Below, piece by piece: positions 37,701 to 45,878 of a stretch of DNA of 64,000 bases. The DNA lies in NCBI GenBank assembly GCA_027485695.1, contig JAIXQO010000005.1, positions 78,141-142,140 of the forward strand, written 5' to 3'. The first letter of the stretch is position 1; every line of letters begins with the position of its first letter. The notes beneath the pieces are model-generated. The model searched no databases and was not told the origin of the DNA. It saw only the letters and a list, made by a program, of their open reading frames with translations. This DNA comes from Pseudomonadota bacterium (GTDB lineage Bacteria > Bdellovibrionota > UBA1018). The position numbers and the translations under genes were made by a program.

Positions 37701-40700
37701 TATACGCTGCCAGGAGCGCTTGAAGCATCACGCACGTTAAACGTCTGGGCCAAAGACTCCATCGGCAACGTGACCTTAACAGCCAATCAAACACTCAGCG
37801 TTACCTATGACATTACTCAACCAACGGCGCCGTCGATTGCGCTCGCTACCGTTTCGCCGACCAATCTCTCAAGCGCAGCATTCACGGCTTCTTCATGCGC
37901 CGATTCGTCGAAAATTTTAATTAATGAAAGCACAACTGCACCACTCGAAAATGATAGCGCTTGGCAAAACTGCTCTACGACCCCGAGTGCGCTCACCTAT
38001 AACCTAGGTACGACCAATGGAGCACGTTCGCTAAAAGCGTGGGCCAAAGACGTCGCGGGCAACGTATCATCGACACCGACTGCACTATCACTGACTGTGG
38101 ACACGGGCGTCCCAACGATATCTTCATTTACGGTGAATGGCGGAGCGAGTTCAACGGCGCTCCCATCCGTAACGATCGCGATTTCCGGAAGCGACAGTCT
38201 CTCCAACATCTCGCACATGCAGATATCAGAAAACAGTTCGCCCTCGGCCGGGAGCTGGATCACGTACGCGACTACCGGAACCTACTCCTTGAGTCAGACC
38301 AACGGACTAAAAACGGTCAATGCATGGGTTCGAGATGCGGCCGGAAACGTGTCACTCAAATCGACCATCACGATCACACTCGACTTCGGAACACCACCTA
38401 CGGTTTCGGTGACCAGCCCCGTGGCCGGTTCAACTTATAACTCTCCTCAAACTGTCCCGATCGGTTGGAGCTGCAGTTCAACAAACGCACTGAGTAGTTC
38501 GCCTGTTCGTATTCGTTACACTACAGACGATGGAGTTACTTTTTCAAACGTAACAAGTGGCTGGGTCGCGAACAACGCGTCTTCGACCACCGGAACTTAC
38601 GACTGGCCGATCCCTGCAAGCACGGGAATGTTCAGGATTCTGATTGAATGTCGATCCGAAGCTGGCGTCGTTTCCTCGGCTCTCTCTGGTCCGATTAACA
38701 GCGGTGGCTGGACGATCTACGCCGGTGATCCGGCAAATATGTCCGAGGATGTCAGCATCACCGTCGGACTCGTTTCTCGAGCAGGCTCAAGCTTTCAATC
38801 CATGGCCGGAGACATCAACGGTAATATCTTCTATGAACGAGGTCGCGCAATTTTCAAGATCGATTCGACATCAGGACTGATCACTCGATTTGTCGGCGAT
38901 CCAAACTATTCTGGTAGCCTTTGCAATATCCAAGAGGGATCGGATCCGGTCAACTCAACTTACAATAAACTCAACGGATCACCATTTATCCTGGGACCCA
39001 ATCCTACTCGCACTGGGATTCTATTTTCGGCCTGCGGTAAAACCTGGTCATTGAATCCAACGACTCGTGCGCTCACGCAAATCAATACTTCTTCTTACGC
39101 AAATACCAGCGGATTCCTCAGTAGAACAGGAAAGTACTACTATCCATCCTACCCAGGAAAGCTATTCCGCGTAGATTTCAACCAAATCAACGCAACTCCG
39201 GAGCTCATATTTGGGAATGCCACCACCTGCGAAGCGCTGTCATCATTCGCAGCAGTTGGAACTATTGCGGCTCAGACGAAGATGATTGGAGACGCCTCGA
39301 CGGGCGCATGTATGGGTGAAATGTACGTTGCGACAAACCCCGACGATTCAAAAATCTGGTTTGGAACATGGTATCAACACAACACAGTCCGCCTCGATTG
39401 GAGTGCAACAAGTAGTGCGTATGTAATTGGCTCTCGAGACGTTGGTTGGAGATTCGAATGGAACGGGGCAAACTGCGTACCGAGTTTCAAAACTTCGCGC
39501 GTTTTCTGCTCGGGCCGCTGGGCACAAAGCAGTTTCACTTCGTATGATACAAGTACTAACACCTGGCTCGGTACGTCTCGCGCGATCAGCCCATTCCTAC
39601 GCTATGCGGCGACGCCGGCGGGAATGGTCAGTATCGATTCCAATAATCTGATCTATGAGCATCGAGAAAATGATGATGGCACCATCACGCGTATTCAGAT
39701 TGGCGGATCCGATATCGAAGTCTACGGCAACGGCACCGATCGAACCAAGGTTGCATTCTCGACTGTGAACGGAATTGTCTATTCGACGGCTGCTAAGAGG
39801 CTACTGATTGGGACGCCGGGATCCATGCGGTATTTCAATTTGAATACAGGAAATATCAGCTCTGTCGCTTTTGGATATGGTTATTTTGACCCCGCGAAAT
39901 CGATGCAATTTTCAAATGACGGCAATACTCTGTCAAACCTGACGGAATGCGTGGCGATTAAGCAGACTTTCAATGGCACTACGCTGGCCTCAACGACGAC
40001 GCTATTTCAACCGGGCCCCGTCCCTTGCTTCGGATCGGTTGCGACCATTGCACATCCGCTGACTGGAGATACTGCTGCTACCGGGGCATTTATCGGATTC
40101 GGCACTTGGTTTAGTATTCCCTCTCGTCCTGTGAATCATAGCAATGGCAGACACTATTTCTTCGTCAAAAACCGTTCGACGAATGCCGACGCCTACATCT
40201 ACTCCACGAACGGAACTACGATTAAGCTGGTCGCTGGCAAAACCGGCGCTATCGGCTATGCGAGTGGAGATCATGGTCAGACCGCACTCGGAGCAACATT
40301 GAGCGAAGTAAACTATATGGCTGAGATTCCTGCGGGAAAACCTAATGCTGGCGATCTCTTGATTGCAGATAACAATCGACTACGACTCATCACCATCACG
40401 ACTGAATCGAGTGCACCGAAGATTTACGATCTCGTCACTCTGACTATGGCGACCAACTACACGTCAGGAACCACCGACACGATGACGGACGCCCATTATG
40501 ATTTCTCAAGCGAACTCAGTTCTGGTGGAATACCGGTACTTGGAAGCGGAATTTTCTACTATGTGCGGTCTAACTACGAAGTTCACCGATTTGCACCGAC
40601 AGCATTAACGAGTGGAGCGGTATCTGCCGCTACCGATACCACTTACGTGTTTTCAGGTACGACTCTTGGAACCAACTCCTATGCAGCCAAAGTTCGGATT

Positions 40701-40769
40701 GCACTGACTCCCGATGGATTGCTCGTTACGCAACCCAATCGGGCACGGGTGCTGCGGGTAGATCCTTAG
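34749..40769 (+). CDS. Giant lipoprotein with Cys-pair Ig-like repeats and C-terminal propeller
   Basis: The lipobox FLLSSC lipidates Cys28. Residues 50-130 look like a carboxypeptidase regulatory-like domain. Residues 330-1250 hold about seven copies of a roughly 95-residue Ig-like repeat; each has a SSC(T/A)D strand, a second Cys in SSWQTC and ends in WAKDxxGNVS then DTTPPxxPSV. The two Cys per copy probably form a disulphide. From about residue 1300 the sequence changes to a beta-propeller rhythm (FYERGRAIFKIDSTSGLITR, YYYPSYPGKLFRVDFNQINA). The whole protein, 2006 residues, is a surface adhesin candidate. A scrap of a paralog lies at 32586-32625. Confidence 0.8.
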   Translation: MRWRLVLRHANFARAIMLVGGVFLLSSCAGYVNTNLRRTSGKSLSGRVIPLVGLMSRNDAPMSVLRTLHASSCDQSDVTVELFRIDSTTGEPQTVPAATTQLNIDGTYTFKDITSRNTDVRGVSSDDHYLIRVSGCAGVDTLERKVTDYRNQDVTTYSTLIATLLSASSSARRGLLLSDRDSLSQFIEKLSSRLGSGGTSIQSAYMNLASDANLANEFQSLFNVSIDSLKDSAPLIRDLEIPATLREAEGALFRVASSHWDPNYSQKVIWKLDSTVLSQNSQFTFTPSKNKQGSYVLSLWVGQNDGNGGLDLTKPYFYRTKDIVIANNSLPTPPTFTVLGSHGTNTNTRSIQLAVQTGAQLVHCDSFSSFAITEDRSTAPMAQNLYSETCLTAGTQNINYSIAGANDGLKWIQIWAQDDLQTFSTAPSQVLVTLDTTAPALQLQSTIPSLVRGGDSVVLQYSVSDATSGLQGLTAEFSSDNGAHYLAPVALPVGASSASITIPTVDTSQAVVRLRATDNVGNLREVVSNVFSVDSTPSSTPTVVLATGTPTRSRNIAMTLTSSCTDIAGIYINESGTPNASSSGWVPCTNASSGLTYQLNSTTEGLRAVQIWAKDAIGNMTTTAVIVHVTLDTTAPAAPSVALASASITNQANANLTISSCTDRTHILVNEGSAPSDSDSSWQTCQTTVGAFVYSLSSGSQGSRNLKVWAKDLAGNVSSTAGTVTLTYDTTPPAAPSVTRTSSEATNSTSITLTAQSCSDAAYVLVSESSTAPQSGAAQWQMCQTTTSAITYTLSGSTEGSRTLYVYAKDAAENVSLTGTSLSLTYDTTPPIAPSVALTSGSPTNASLVTFSASDCTDRPYIFFNEGSQPTASASGWQPCVTTPSALNYTLSNGDGTKSIKAWSKDSVGNVSTASTAISVNLDQTPPALPVVTLASAAITNQTAVSITIASCADRSAILVNESTQPLANDSSWQTCSTAAGAITYTLPGALEASRTLNVWAKDSIGNVTLTANQTLSVTYDITQPTAPSIALATVSPTNLSSAAFTASSCADSSKILINESTTAPLENDSAWQNCSTTPSALTYNLGTTNGARSLKAWAKDVAGNVSSTPTALSLTVDTGVPTISSFTVNGGASSTALPSVTIAISGSDSLSNISHMQISENSSPSAGSWITYATTGTYSLSQTNGLKTVNAWVRDAAGNVSLKSTITITLDFGTPPTVSVTSPVAGSTYNSPQTVPIGWSCSSTNALSSSPVRIRYTTDDGVTFSNVTSGWVANNASSTTGTYDWPIPASTGMFRILIECRSEAGVVSSALSGPINSGGWTIYAGDPANMSEDVSITVGLVSRAGSSFQSMAGDINGNIFYERGRAIFKIDSTSGLITRFVGDPNYSGSLCNIQEGSDPVNSTYNKLNGSPFILGPNPTRTGILFSACGKTWSLNPTTRALTQINTSSYANTSGFLSRTGKYYYPSYPGKLFRVDFNQINATPELIFGNATTCEALSSFAAVGTIAAQTKMIGDASTGACMGEMYVATNPDDSKIWFGTWYQHNTVRLDWSATSSAYVIGSRDVGWRFEWNGANCVPSFKTSRVFCSGRWAQSSFTSYDTSTNTWLGTSRAISPFLRYAATPAGMVSIDSNNLIYEHRENDDGTITRIQIGGSDIEVYGNGTDRTKVAFSTVNGIVYSTAAKRLLIGTPGSMRYFNLNTGNISSVAFGYGYFDPAKSMQFSNDGNTLSNLTECVAIKQTFNGTTLASTTTLFQPGPVPCFGSVATIAHPLTGDTAATGAFIGFGTWFSIPSRPVNHSNGRHYFFVKNRSTNADAYIYSTNGTTIKLVAGKTGAIGYASGDHGQTALGATLSEVNYMAEIPAGKPNAGDLLIADNNRLRLITITTESSAPKIYDLVTLTMATNYTSGTTDTMTDAHYDFSSELSSGGIPVLGSGIFYYVRSNYEVHRFAPTALTSGAVSAATDTTYVFSGTTLGTNSYAAKVRIALTPDGLLVTQPNRARVLRVDP

Positions 40770-40925
40770 GCCCTTTTGGGTATGTTCCTAAACACGGTCC
40801 CAGGTTCTTTTGCATTATCGCGAGTGTTTTGAGGTTATAAAATCAATCAGCTTTCTGATTGTCCTCCCCTGACACTCACCCCGGCTACCTTCGAGGAACT
40901 CAACCATTTCTCGAAAGGAAATACC

Positions 40926-41618
40926 GTGGTCCACATTCTGCTGTTTGCTTCACTACTCTCCGTCGGCGCTCTCGCGAGCGAGTCCCCCACTACCCCTGAG
41001 GAAACTTACGCCGAGGCTCTTCCGAAACGATTCTCGCTATCGCTCAATACCGGGATGAATTTGAAATCGTCTTACGGCTACGAACTCAACTACAACGGAA
41101 CCAAACTCGATAGCGGTGATGAGGACGGCAAAACTGCCCTCAACATCGGAGTCGAGTGTCTCTACGCCATTCATCCGAATGTCCGGGTCGGTCTATTGAT
41201 CGAACGCTCCAAATTCACCGAAAAAGGCGACGCCACTGCGCAGGTGACAAATCTCCATTTTCTGCCGGTCGTGCGAGCCGAGAAACCATTGAGCGAGACA
41301 TCGCGCATCTTTTTTGCGGCTGGATTTGGTCTCGCCTCGAGCTCCATGAAAACCAAGACCTACGACTCTCCGTCAGATGATCTACGAGTGATCTATCCGA
41401 GCAGTTTTTCCGGTAGCGTTCTCAATCTCAGAACCGGAGCGGAGTTCGATTTAGGCTCCGACTATTTCGTCGGCGGGAGTTTCGGCTATACGAAAACATT
41501 CCAGTCGCTCGATGTAGATGTGAATCAAATCTCTACTTCAAGAAAACTCGGGACCATCAACGCGACGGCCGATTTCTCCTACTACAACCTCGCATTCAGA
41601 ATCGGAATGTATCTGTAG
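40926..41618 (+). CDS. Outer-membrane beta-barrel protein (OmpA/OmpW-like size)
   Basis: The start is GTG, with GAAAGGAAAT about 6 bases ahead. A signal peptide (ILLFASLLSVGALA) is followed by an eight-strand-sized barrel of 210 residues: FSLSLNTGMNLKSSYGYELN, VRVGLLIERSKFTEKG, IFFAAGFGLASSSMKTKT, YFVGGSFGYTKTFQSLDV and a last strand YYNLAFRIGMYL. No porin family is certain. It lies just upstream of the defence island and may mark its left boundary. Confidence 0.65.
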   Translation: MVHILLFASLLSVGALASESPTTPEETYAEALPKRFSLSLNTGMNLKSSYGYELNYNGTKLDSGDEDGKTALNIGVECLYAIHPNVRVGLLIERSKFTEKGDATAQVTNLHFLPVVRAEKPLSETSRIFFAAGFGLASSSMKTKTYDSPSDDLRVIYPSSFSGSVLNLRTGAEFDLGSDYFVGGSFGYTKTFQSLDVDVNQISTSRKLGTINATADFSYYNLAFRIGMYL

Positions 41619-41630
41619 TTTTTCAGTCGC

Positions 41631-41682
41631 AGGCCCGAGTTCGAGTAATGAAACAACAATTGTTAATTTACTCCTCGGGCCT
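41631..41682. promoter_or_regulatory. Nested 52-bp palindrome upstream of the WYL regulator
   Basis: AGGCCCGAG / CTCGGGCCT (9 bases), GAGTAA / TTACTC (6) and AACAATTGTT in the middle are nested around nearly the same centre. No T run follows on the plus strand, so an operator is more likely than a terminator. Confidence 0.6.
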
Positions 41683-41740
41683 AAAAACTAACTCAGTTTC
41701 AGCCGAACAGATATTACGTCAAATTCTCAGGGGACACCTC

Positions 41741-42760
41741 ATGGCAGGCCGCAACACTCAGGTCTCACGTATCTACTGCATTTTAGACCTACTTGAGCAA
41801 GCTCCCCAGGGACTTTCTATATCTGAGATTCATGCCCGAGCCACTGATCGCGGTCACGATGCATCCAAGAGGACCGTCTATCGAGACCTCGAGGCGCTCT
41901 CCGATGCCGGGTTCCCTCTATTTCCCGAGAGCGACAAAACATCGGACGGGAGCCAGCGTTGGCGTCTCGATCGCAGCGCCAAAGTGAATCAATATTTCAT
42001 CCTGAATGCGAGGGAACTGTTTGCATTGTTCCTCGCGCGAGGAGCCCTCACTCCGCTCAGGGAGACACCGTTTTTTAGTGATCTTCAGGCCATCTTCCAA
42101 AAACTCGAACAGAAACTCGGCAATCGAAACGTCGAGCACCTGAGAACCCTCGAGGACGAGGTCAAGTTCGAACCAGGACCGGCCTGGGGTCTTGGACTCA
42201 ATCCAGAAATTCTTGAGACACTCCGCGCCGCATGTTCAGAATCTCACTGCATCGAAGCCGAGTATGCTTCCGTAAATTCGAAAACCCTACGAGCGAGAAA
42301 AATTGGTCCGCACTATCTCTACTATGCCAGGGGCGGCCTCTATTTAGTAGGCGAGGATCTCGAACAACAGAAAACCAAAGTATTCGCTCTGCCTCGATTC
42401 AAATCTGCAACCATGCTTGATCAGTCGTACGAAGGCACCATCTCCACGCCTGAGGATGTGTTCAATGGCTCTCTAGGTGCGTTCACGGGCACCAAAATTG
42501 AGAAAATCATCGTTGAATTCAAATCAGACGTCGCCAGTTTCGTCAAAGAACGTCGCTGGCATTCCAGCCAACGCATCGTTCAACTCGAGGGCGACCGGAT
42601 TCAAGTATCACTAGAAGTCGCAGAGACTCCTGAACTTTACTCGTGGATCTTGGGATTCGGGCCCAGTGCTCGAGTCATTGCTCCAAGCACGCTTGCCGAA
42701 CGAATCGCGGTGATGGCGATGGAGACGGTGAGCTTATATGAGAACAAGACGGGTACTTGA
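41741..42760 (+). CDS. WYL-domain transcriptional regulator
   Basis: I use the ATG at 41741, preceded by AGGGG; an earlier in-frame ATG lies inside the palindrome and is unlikely. The 339-residue protein has a winged helix (VSRIYCILDLLEQAPQGLSI, ASKRTVYRDLEALSDAGFP). A central WYL domain follows (IEAEYASVNSKTLRARKIGP, HYLYYARGGLYLVGEDLEQQ), and then a WCX-like C-terminus (DVASFVKERRWHSSQRIV). Proteins of this layout (BrxR, CapW) control defence islands, and the domain senses nucleic acids or nucleotides. The position at the head of the island fits a master regulator. Confidence 0.9.
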   Translation: MAGRNTQVSRIYCILDLLEQAPQGLSISEIHARATDRGHDASKRTVYRDLEALSDAGFPLFPESDKTSDGSQRWRLDRSAKVNQYFILNARELFALFLARGALTPLRETPFFSDLQAIFQKLEQKLGNRNVEHLRTLEDEVKFEPGPAWGLGLNPEILETLRAACSESHCIEAEYASVNSKTLRARKIGPHYLYYARGGLYLVGEDLEQQKTKVFALPRFKSATMLDQSYEGTISTPEDVFNGSLGAFTGTKIEKIIVEFKSDVASFVKERRWHSSQRIVQLEGDRIQVSLEVAETPELYSWILGFGPSARVIAPSTLAERIAVMAMETVSLYENKTGT

Positions 42761-42819
42761 GTAACGGAATATAACGAGGACATTGGTTCATTTGATCGCA
42801 ATAAACTAAGGGAGTGAGC

Positions 42820-43623
42820 ATGACATCCAAAAACTACCGCGTTACCTGGGGTGGAGACGGAAAAATTAAATGGGATCTTTTGCCTGATCAGGTTCACAAT
42901 TTGGGACCATCGCTCCAAGTATTGACTAGTCTCAACTACTTAAACGCGGGGATGAATCTCGTTCAGCTTGGGTTCCTCGTGGCGATTCATATTCAATTGA
43001 GAAAAGTTTCTGCGGGTATTGAGAATCTCAAGGGCAGATTCGATCTGCTGTTCTTGGATCGATCTCTGGATTACGTCGAGAGTTTATTTCAAATCGACTT
43101 GGCGACAGGAATTGAGGGGCTCAAAGCACTTCAAAAAGATTCTGAATTCGCGCTCGCCCAGATCATCGACTCCGGCAATATGCGAATTCCTGGTTACTTA
43201 GAACACCGACTGGCCCGGTTCACTGAAGTAGTGAGTCAACACAATCGAGTCCTTTATCAAATACTCCACAACGGCAATCATCACGAGATCTCGAATAGAG
43301 ACATCGAAACTTGGGTCTCAAAGATTGATTCCATTACAGGAGCAAACCCAACGGGAGGCTATGCCCCCCAATCTATCATCATCCAATCATGGTACGAAAA
43401 GATGAAACAACGCTCCGCGCAAAAAAGTTTCATAGATAGTCTCAAGCCCGAAAATCGCTCTGTTGTCGACCGCGCATTTGACCCAAAACTCTTTGAAATC
43501 GCCCATCCAGTGCTGCTTTTGAATCGTGAACTCGAGGCCTTAGATCACTTCAATCGACTACTGGAAACGAAGCTCCGCGAACTTCCCGAGCAATCCATTC
43601 AGGTACAGCTCCGCGCCGCATAA
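42820..43623 (+). CDS. Unknown island protein with one hydrophobic helix
   Basis: The ATG at 42820 has AAGGGAG ahead. The 267-residue product starts with SKNYRVTWGGDGKIKWDLLP, then has a hydrophobic stretch around residues 45-65 (LNYLNAGMNLVQLGFLVAIH) that could be a membrane helix. A mostly helical region with coiled-coil character follows (IQLRKVSAGIENLKGRFDLL). I recognise no family. It lies between the WYL regulator and the RHH/radical SAM operon, reading the same way, so it probably belongs to the island. A membrane-attached effector is one possibility, but this is a guess. Confidence 0.6.
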   Translation: MTSKNYRVTWGGDGKIKWDLLPDQVHNLGPSLQVLTSLNYLNAGMNLVQLGFLVAIHIQLRKVSAGIENLKGRFDLLFLDRSLDYVESLFQIDLATGIEGLKALQKDSEFALAQIIDSGNMRIPGYLEHRLARFTEVVSQHNRVLYQILHNGNHHEISNRDIETWVSKIDSITGANPTGGYAPQSIIIQSWYEKMKQRSAQKSFIDSLKPENRSVVDRAFDPKLFEIAHPVLLLNRELEALDHFNRLLETKLRELPEQSIQVQLRAA

Positions 43624-43650
43624 CGCGACGCGTATACAATTCCCCATCCA

Positions 43651-43733
43651 CGGGTAGTACACCAGCGCCACTCAATCCGACACCGTAGTACAAAAAACTA
43701 CGGTCCGAGGCTGAGCGTCTGGAGTAGTACCCG
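43651..43733 (+). promoter_or_regulatory. Long hairpin covering the ribosome-binding site of the RHH gene
   Basis: Bases 43651-43668 pair with 43715-43733 (16 pairs, two mismatches, one bulge). An inner hairpin ACCGTAGT-n7-ACTACGGT lies at 43682-43704. The GGAG site (43721-43724) and first base of the GTG start are in the 3' arm. GTAGTAC occurs three times (43654, 43685, 43724). Confidence 0.65.
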
Positions 43734-43993
43734 TGTCTCGTTCGCCTCGAACTGCCCAATCAACAACAACTAATCTCTCTCGCACCGTTCGCTTTTCTCC
43801 CGAAGAGTTAGGACGAATCGAACTATTCTTATCCAAGAATCCTCTCTTTGATTTCTCCTCGCTCGTGCGTGCATCCGTTCGACATTTCATTACGCATCCG
43901 GAAATTGAGATTGTTCCGGTCGATACGCCCTCACCACTCCAGCACAAATCCACATCCAGCAAACGTTCCTCGTCTCCACGGAGTGCGCTATGA
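43733..43993 (+). CDS. Small ribbon-helix-helix-like protein
   Basis: This 86-residue protein starts at a GTG with GGAG 8 bases ahead. The core LSRTVRFSPEELGRIELFLS, followed by FDFSSLVRASVRHFI, has the strand-helix-helix pattern of Arc/MetJ or CopG DNA-binding proteins. The basic, Ser-rich tail (about 25 residues) is probably disordered. The stop overlaps the radical SAM start (ATGA), so it is the first gene of a coupled trio. It may repress its own operon by binding GTAGTAC sites upstream; this is inferred. Confidence 0.65.
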   Translation: MSRSPRTAQSTTTNLSRTVRFSPEELGRIELFLSKNPLFDFSSLVRASVRHFITHPEIEIVPVDTPSPLQHKSTSSKRSSSPRSAL

Positions 43994-45444
43994 AAACACG
44001 CGACGAATCTCAGACGTCTTCTCAACGACCCCATTACATTGCACCCGTTCCATCTGTTTCCTCTGGTGCAATACTCAAAACTGGTGAGCGGGATATCGAA
44101 CCACGATTCACAGGTCCTCTTTCCTCAAAAATGTGGGCCAAGGTCTCGGCACTGAACTCGAGTTACCCAGATACGTTCGATTGGTCGACCTATGATCGCC
44201 TCTATGAACGCTTCGGCGAAAATCAGCCACGAGGCGGAGTTGTCTTCAAAACCTCGATGAAGCTCGTGAATCACCACTCGAGCTGCTCCAAGTGCCACCA
44301 CGCATTTGAGATCGATTCCTATGGTCGAGGCTGCATTCATAACTGCAATTTTTGTTACGCCAAAGATCAGCTCACTACGCACGGATTTTGGAATCGCCCG
44401 ATGCCGTTTCCGATCGATTTGTCCGAGGTTAGGAAAATATTCTATACGGTCTTTGAAACCGATAAATCGTCGCGCTGGAGAGACATCCTCACCGCTCGAG
44501 TACCGCTTCGATTTGGTTCGATGTCGGATTCATTCATGTGGATGGACAAGAAATACAAAATCACCCAAGAAGTTCTCAAGATCCTGAACTTCTATGAGTA
44601 TCCGCATATTATTTTTACTCGCTCGGATCTTGTGGCTGACGACGAGTACCTACGCCTCCTGAATCGCGATCTCGTATCGGTGCAGATGTCTATATCAGGA
44701 GGAAACGAATATCTGACTCGCCTCATTGAGCCCGGTGCTCCGAGTGTCGCTAAACGACTTCAGGCGCTTAAAAAGCTGGCCGAGGCAGAAATCTGGACGA
44801 CCGTTCGAATCAATCCAATGTTCCCGGTGAGGCCGGATGGGTATTTCACGAACCCAAAACAGGTGGAGGCTCGTTTCGGAACGTTGGAGAACGCACCCAA
44901 GTTTGAACTGTTTGACTGGAGCTTTATCGAACAACTCAAAGACGCCAAAGTACCCAGCGTGCTCGCAGGCTTTGTACGTCTCTCATCCAAAGCCATCAAT
45001 TCCATGTCGACAGCGACCGGTGTGGATATACGAGCGTTTTTTGACCCTGAACTACTCAAAGGTCACGGCGACAAACGCTTCTCAGACTCAGAGATCGCTT
45101 ACTACTACAAACGCACTCAAGCAGAGTGCGTGAAAAACGGTATCCGATTTAACACCTGCTATATTGGCAACGGCGAGAAGGACTACTACCAGTACCAAGA
45201 CCTCTGGGCGAATAAGAAGGACTGCTGCGATGCCGTAGGCAACGTCTCGGCATTTAAGACCACGTCTCAAGTAGTGCCTTGGTCGACTCGCTTTAAACAT
45301 GCACCGAGCAAGGAAGCGGCCCTCAAGTCTCAAGCACAAGAGAAAGAGCTCGAAGAGAAATTTAAACCCGTCCTTACTGAACAGATGGGCTTGAAAACGG
45401 TATCTCGGCTCGGCCTAAGCCTCGTGGAGCAAACGCAGGAATGA
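43990..45444 (+). CDS. Radical SAM enzyme (spore photoproduct lyase-like family)
   Basis: The iron-sulphur motif CIHNCNFC (Cys115, 119, 122) gives Cx3Cx2C. It is preceded by SSCSKC (Cys99, 102), which may hold a second metal site. The following barrel has RFGSMSDSFM, HIIFTRSDLV and SVQMSISGGN, plus GYFTNPKQVEARFG. This resembles SPL-like / Rv2578c-type radical SAM proteins. The C-terminal 100 residues contain Cys380, Cys390 and KKDCCDAVGN. The substrate is unknown. Coupling on both sides (4-base overlaps) to an RHH-like protein and an ASCH protein suggests a nucleic-acid-linked reaction. Confidence 0.8.
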   Translation: MKTRDESQTSSQRPHYIAPVPSVSSGAILKTGERDIEPRFTGPLSSKMWAKVSALNSSYPDTFDWSTYDRLYERFGENQPRGGVVFKTSMKLVNHHSSCSKCHHAFEIDSYGRGCIHNCNFCYAKDQLTTHGFWNRPMPFPIDLSEVRKIFYTVFETDKSSRWRDILTARVPLRFGSMSDSFMWMDKKYKITQEVLKILNFYEYPHIIFTRSDLVADDEYLRLLNRDLVSVQMSISGGNEYLTRLIEPGAPSVAKRLQALKKLAEAEIWTTVRINPMFPVRPDGYFTNPKQVEARFGTLENAPKFELFDWSFIEQLKDAKVPSVLAGFVRLSSKAINSMSTATGVDIRAFFDPELLKGHGDKRFSDSEIAYYYKRTQAECVKNGIRFNTCYIGNGEKDYYQYQDLWANKKDCCDAVGNVSAFKTTSQVVPWSTRFKHAPSKEAALKSQAQEKELEEKFKPVLTEQMGLKTVSRLGLSLVEQTQE

Positions 45445-45878
45445 AATCTAGGCCGAAACAGATGAGAACGATCGCCGGGGTCAATATTCAGTGGCCCTGG
45501 AGTGATCTCATTGTGAGCGGCACGAAAACGATCGAGACTCGCAGTTACCGACTCCCCTCCAAACACCTGAATCAACCGCTAGCGCTGATTGAAACCCCAG
45601 GACCGAGAGGACGCCGGGCCGGTATCAGCAGTGCGCGTATTACGGCAGTGATTCGTTTTGCAGAGAGCTACCAATACGAATCTCAAGCGCACTGGGAAAA
45701 CGAGTTTAAGCTCCATCGTGTGCCTCTGGATGATCCTCAGTTCAAATACACATCCAGAAAACCTCGGTGGGCATGGAAACTCCAAGTCCTCTGTACATAC
45801 GATCCTCCAGAGCCCGCACCAAAGAAAAAAGGCATCGTATTCGCCTCAAAATGCGTAGTACCGTACTGGGACAATTAG
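45441..45878 (+). CDS. ASCH-domain protein
   Basis: After a short basic N-terminus the protein has VNIQWPWSDLIVSGTKTIET followed by RSYRLP, the ASCH signature (QPW...GxKxxExR), and a G-R-R-A-G loop near residue 53. ASCH domains are PUA-like and bind RNA or modified nucleotides; some are nucleosidases such as YqfB-type N4-acetylcytidine amidohydrolases. It starts inside the radical SAM stop and ends with a TAG that overlaps the stop codon of the convergent helicase gene by 4 bases. Its last residues contain a further GTAGTAC word. Confidence 0.82.
   Translation: MKSRPKQMRTIAGVNIQWPWSDLIVSGTKTIETRSYRLPSKHLNQPLALIETPGPRGRRAGISSARITAVIRFAESYQYESQAHWENEFKLHRVPLDDPQFKYTSRKPRWAWKLQVLCTYDPPEPAPKKKGIVFASKCVVPYWDN

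Noticed and set aside
40844..40861. CAATCAG-CTTT-CTGATTG hairpin as terminator of the giant lipoprotein gene
   Set aside because: The stem is short and is not followed by a T run.
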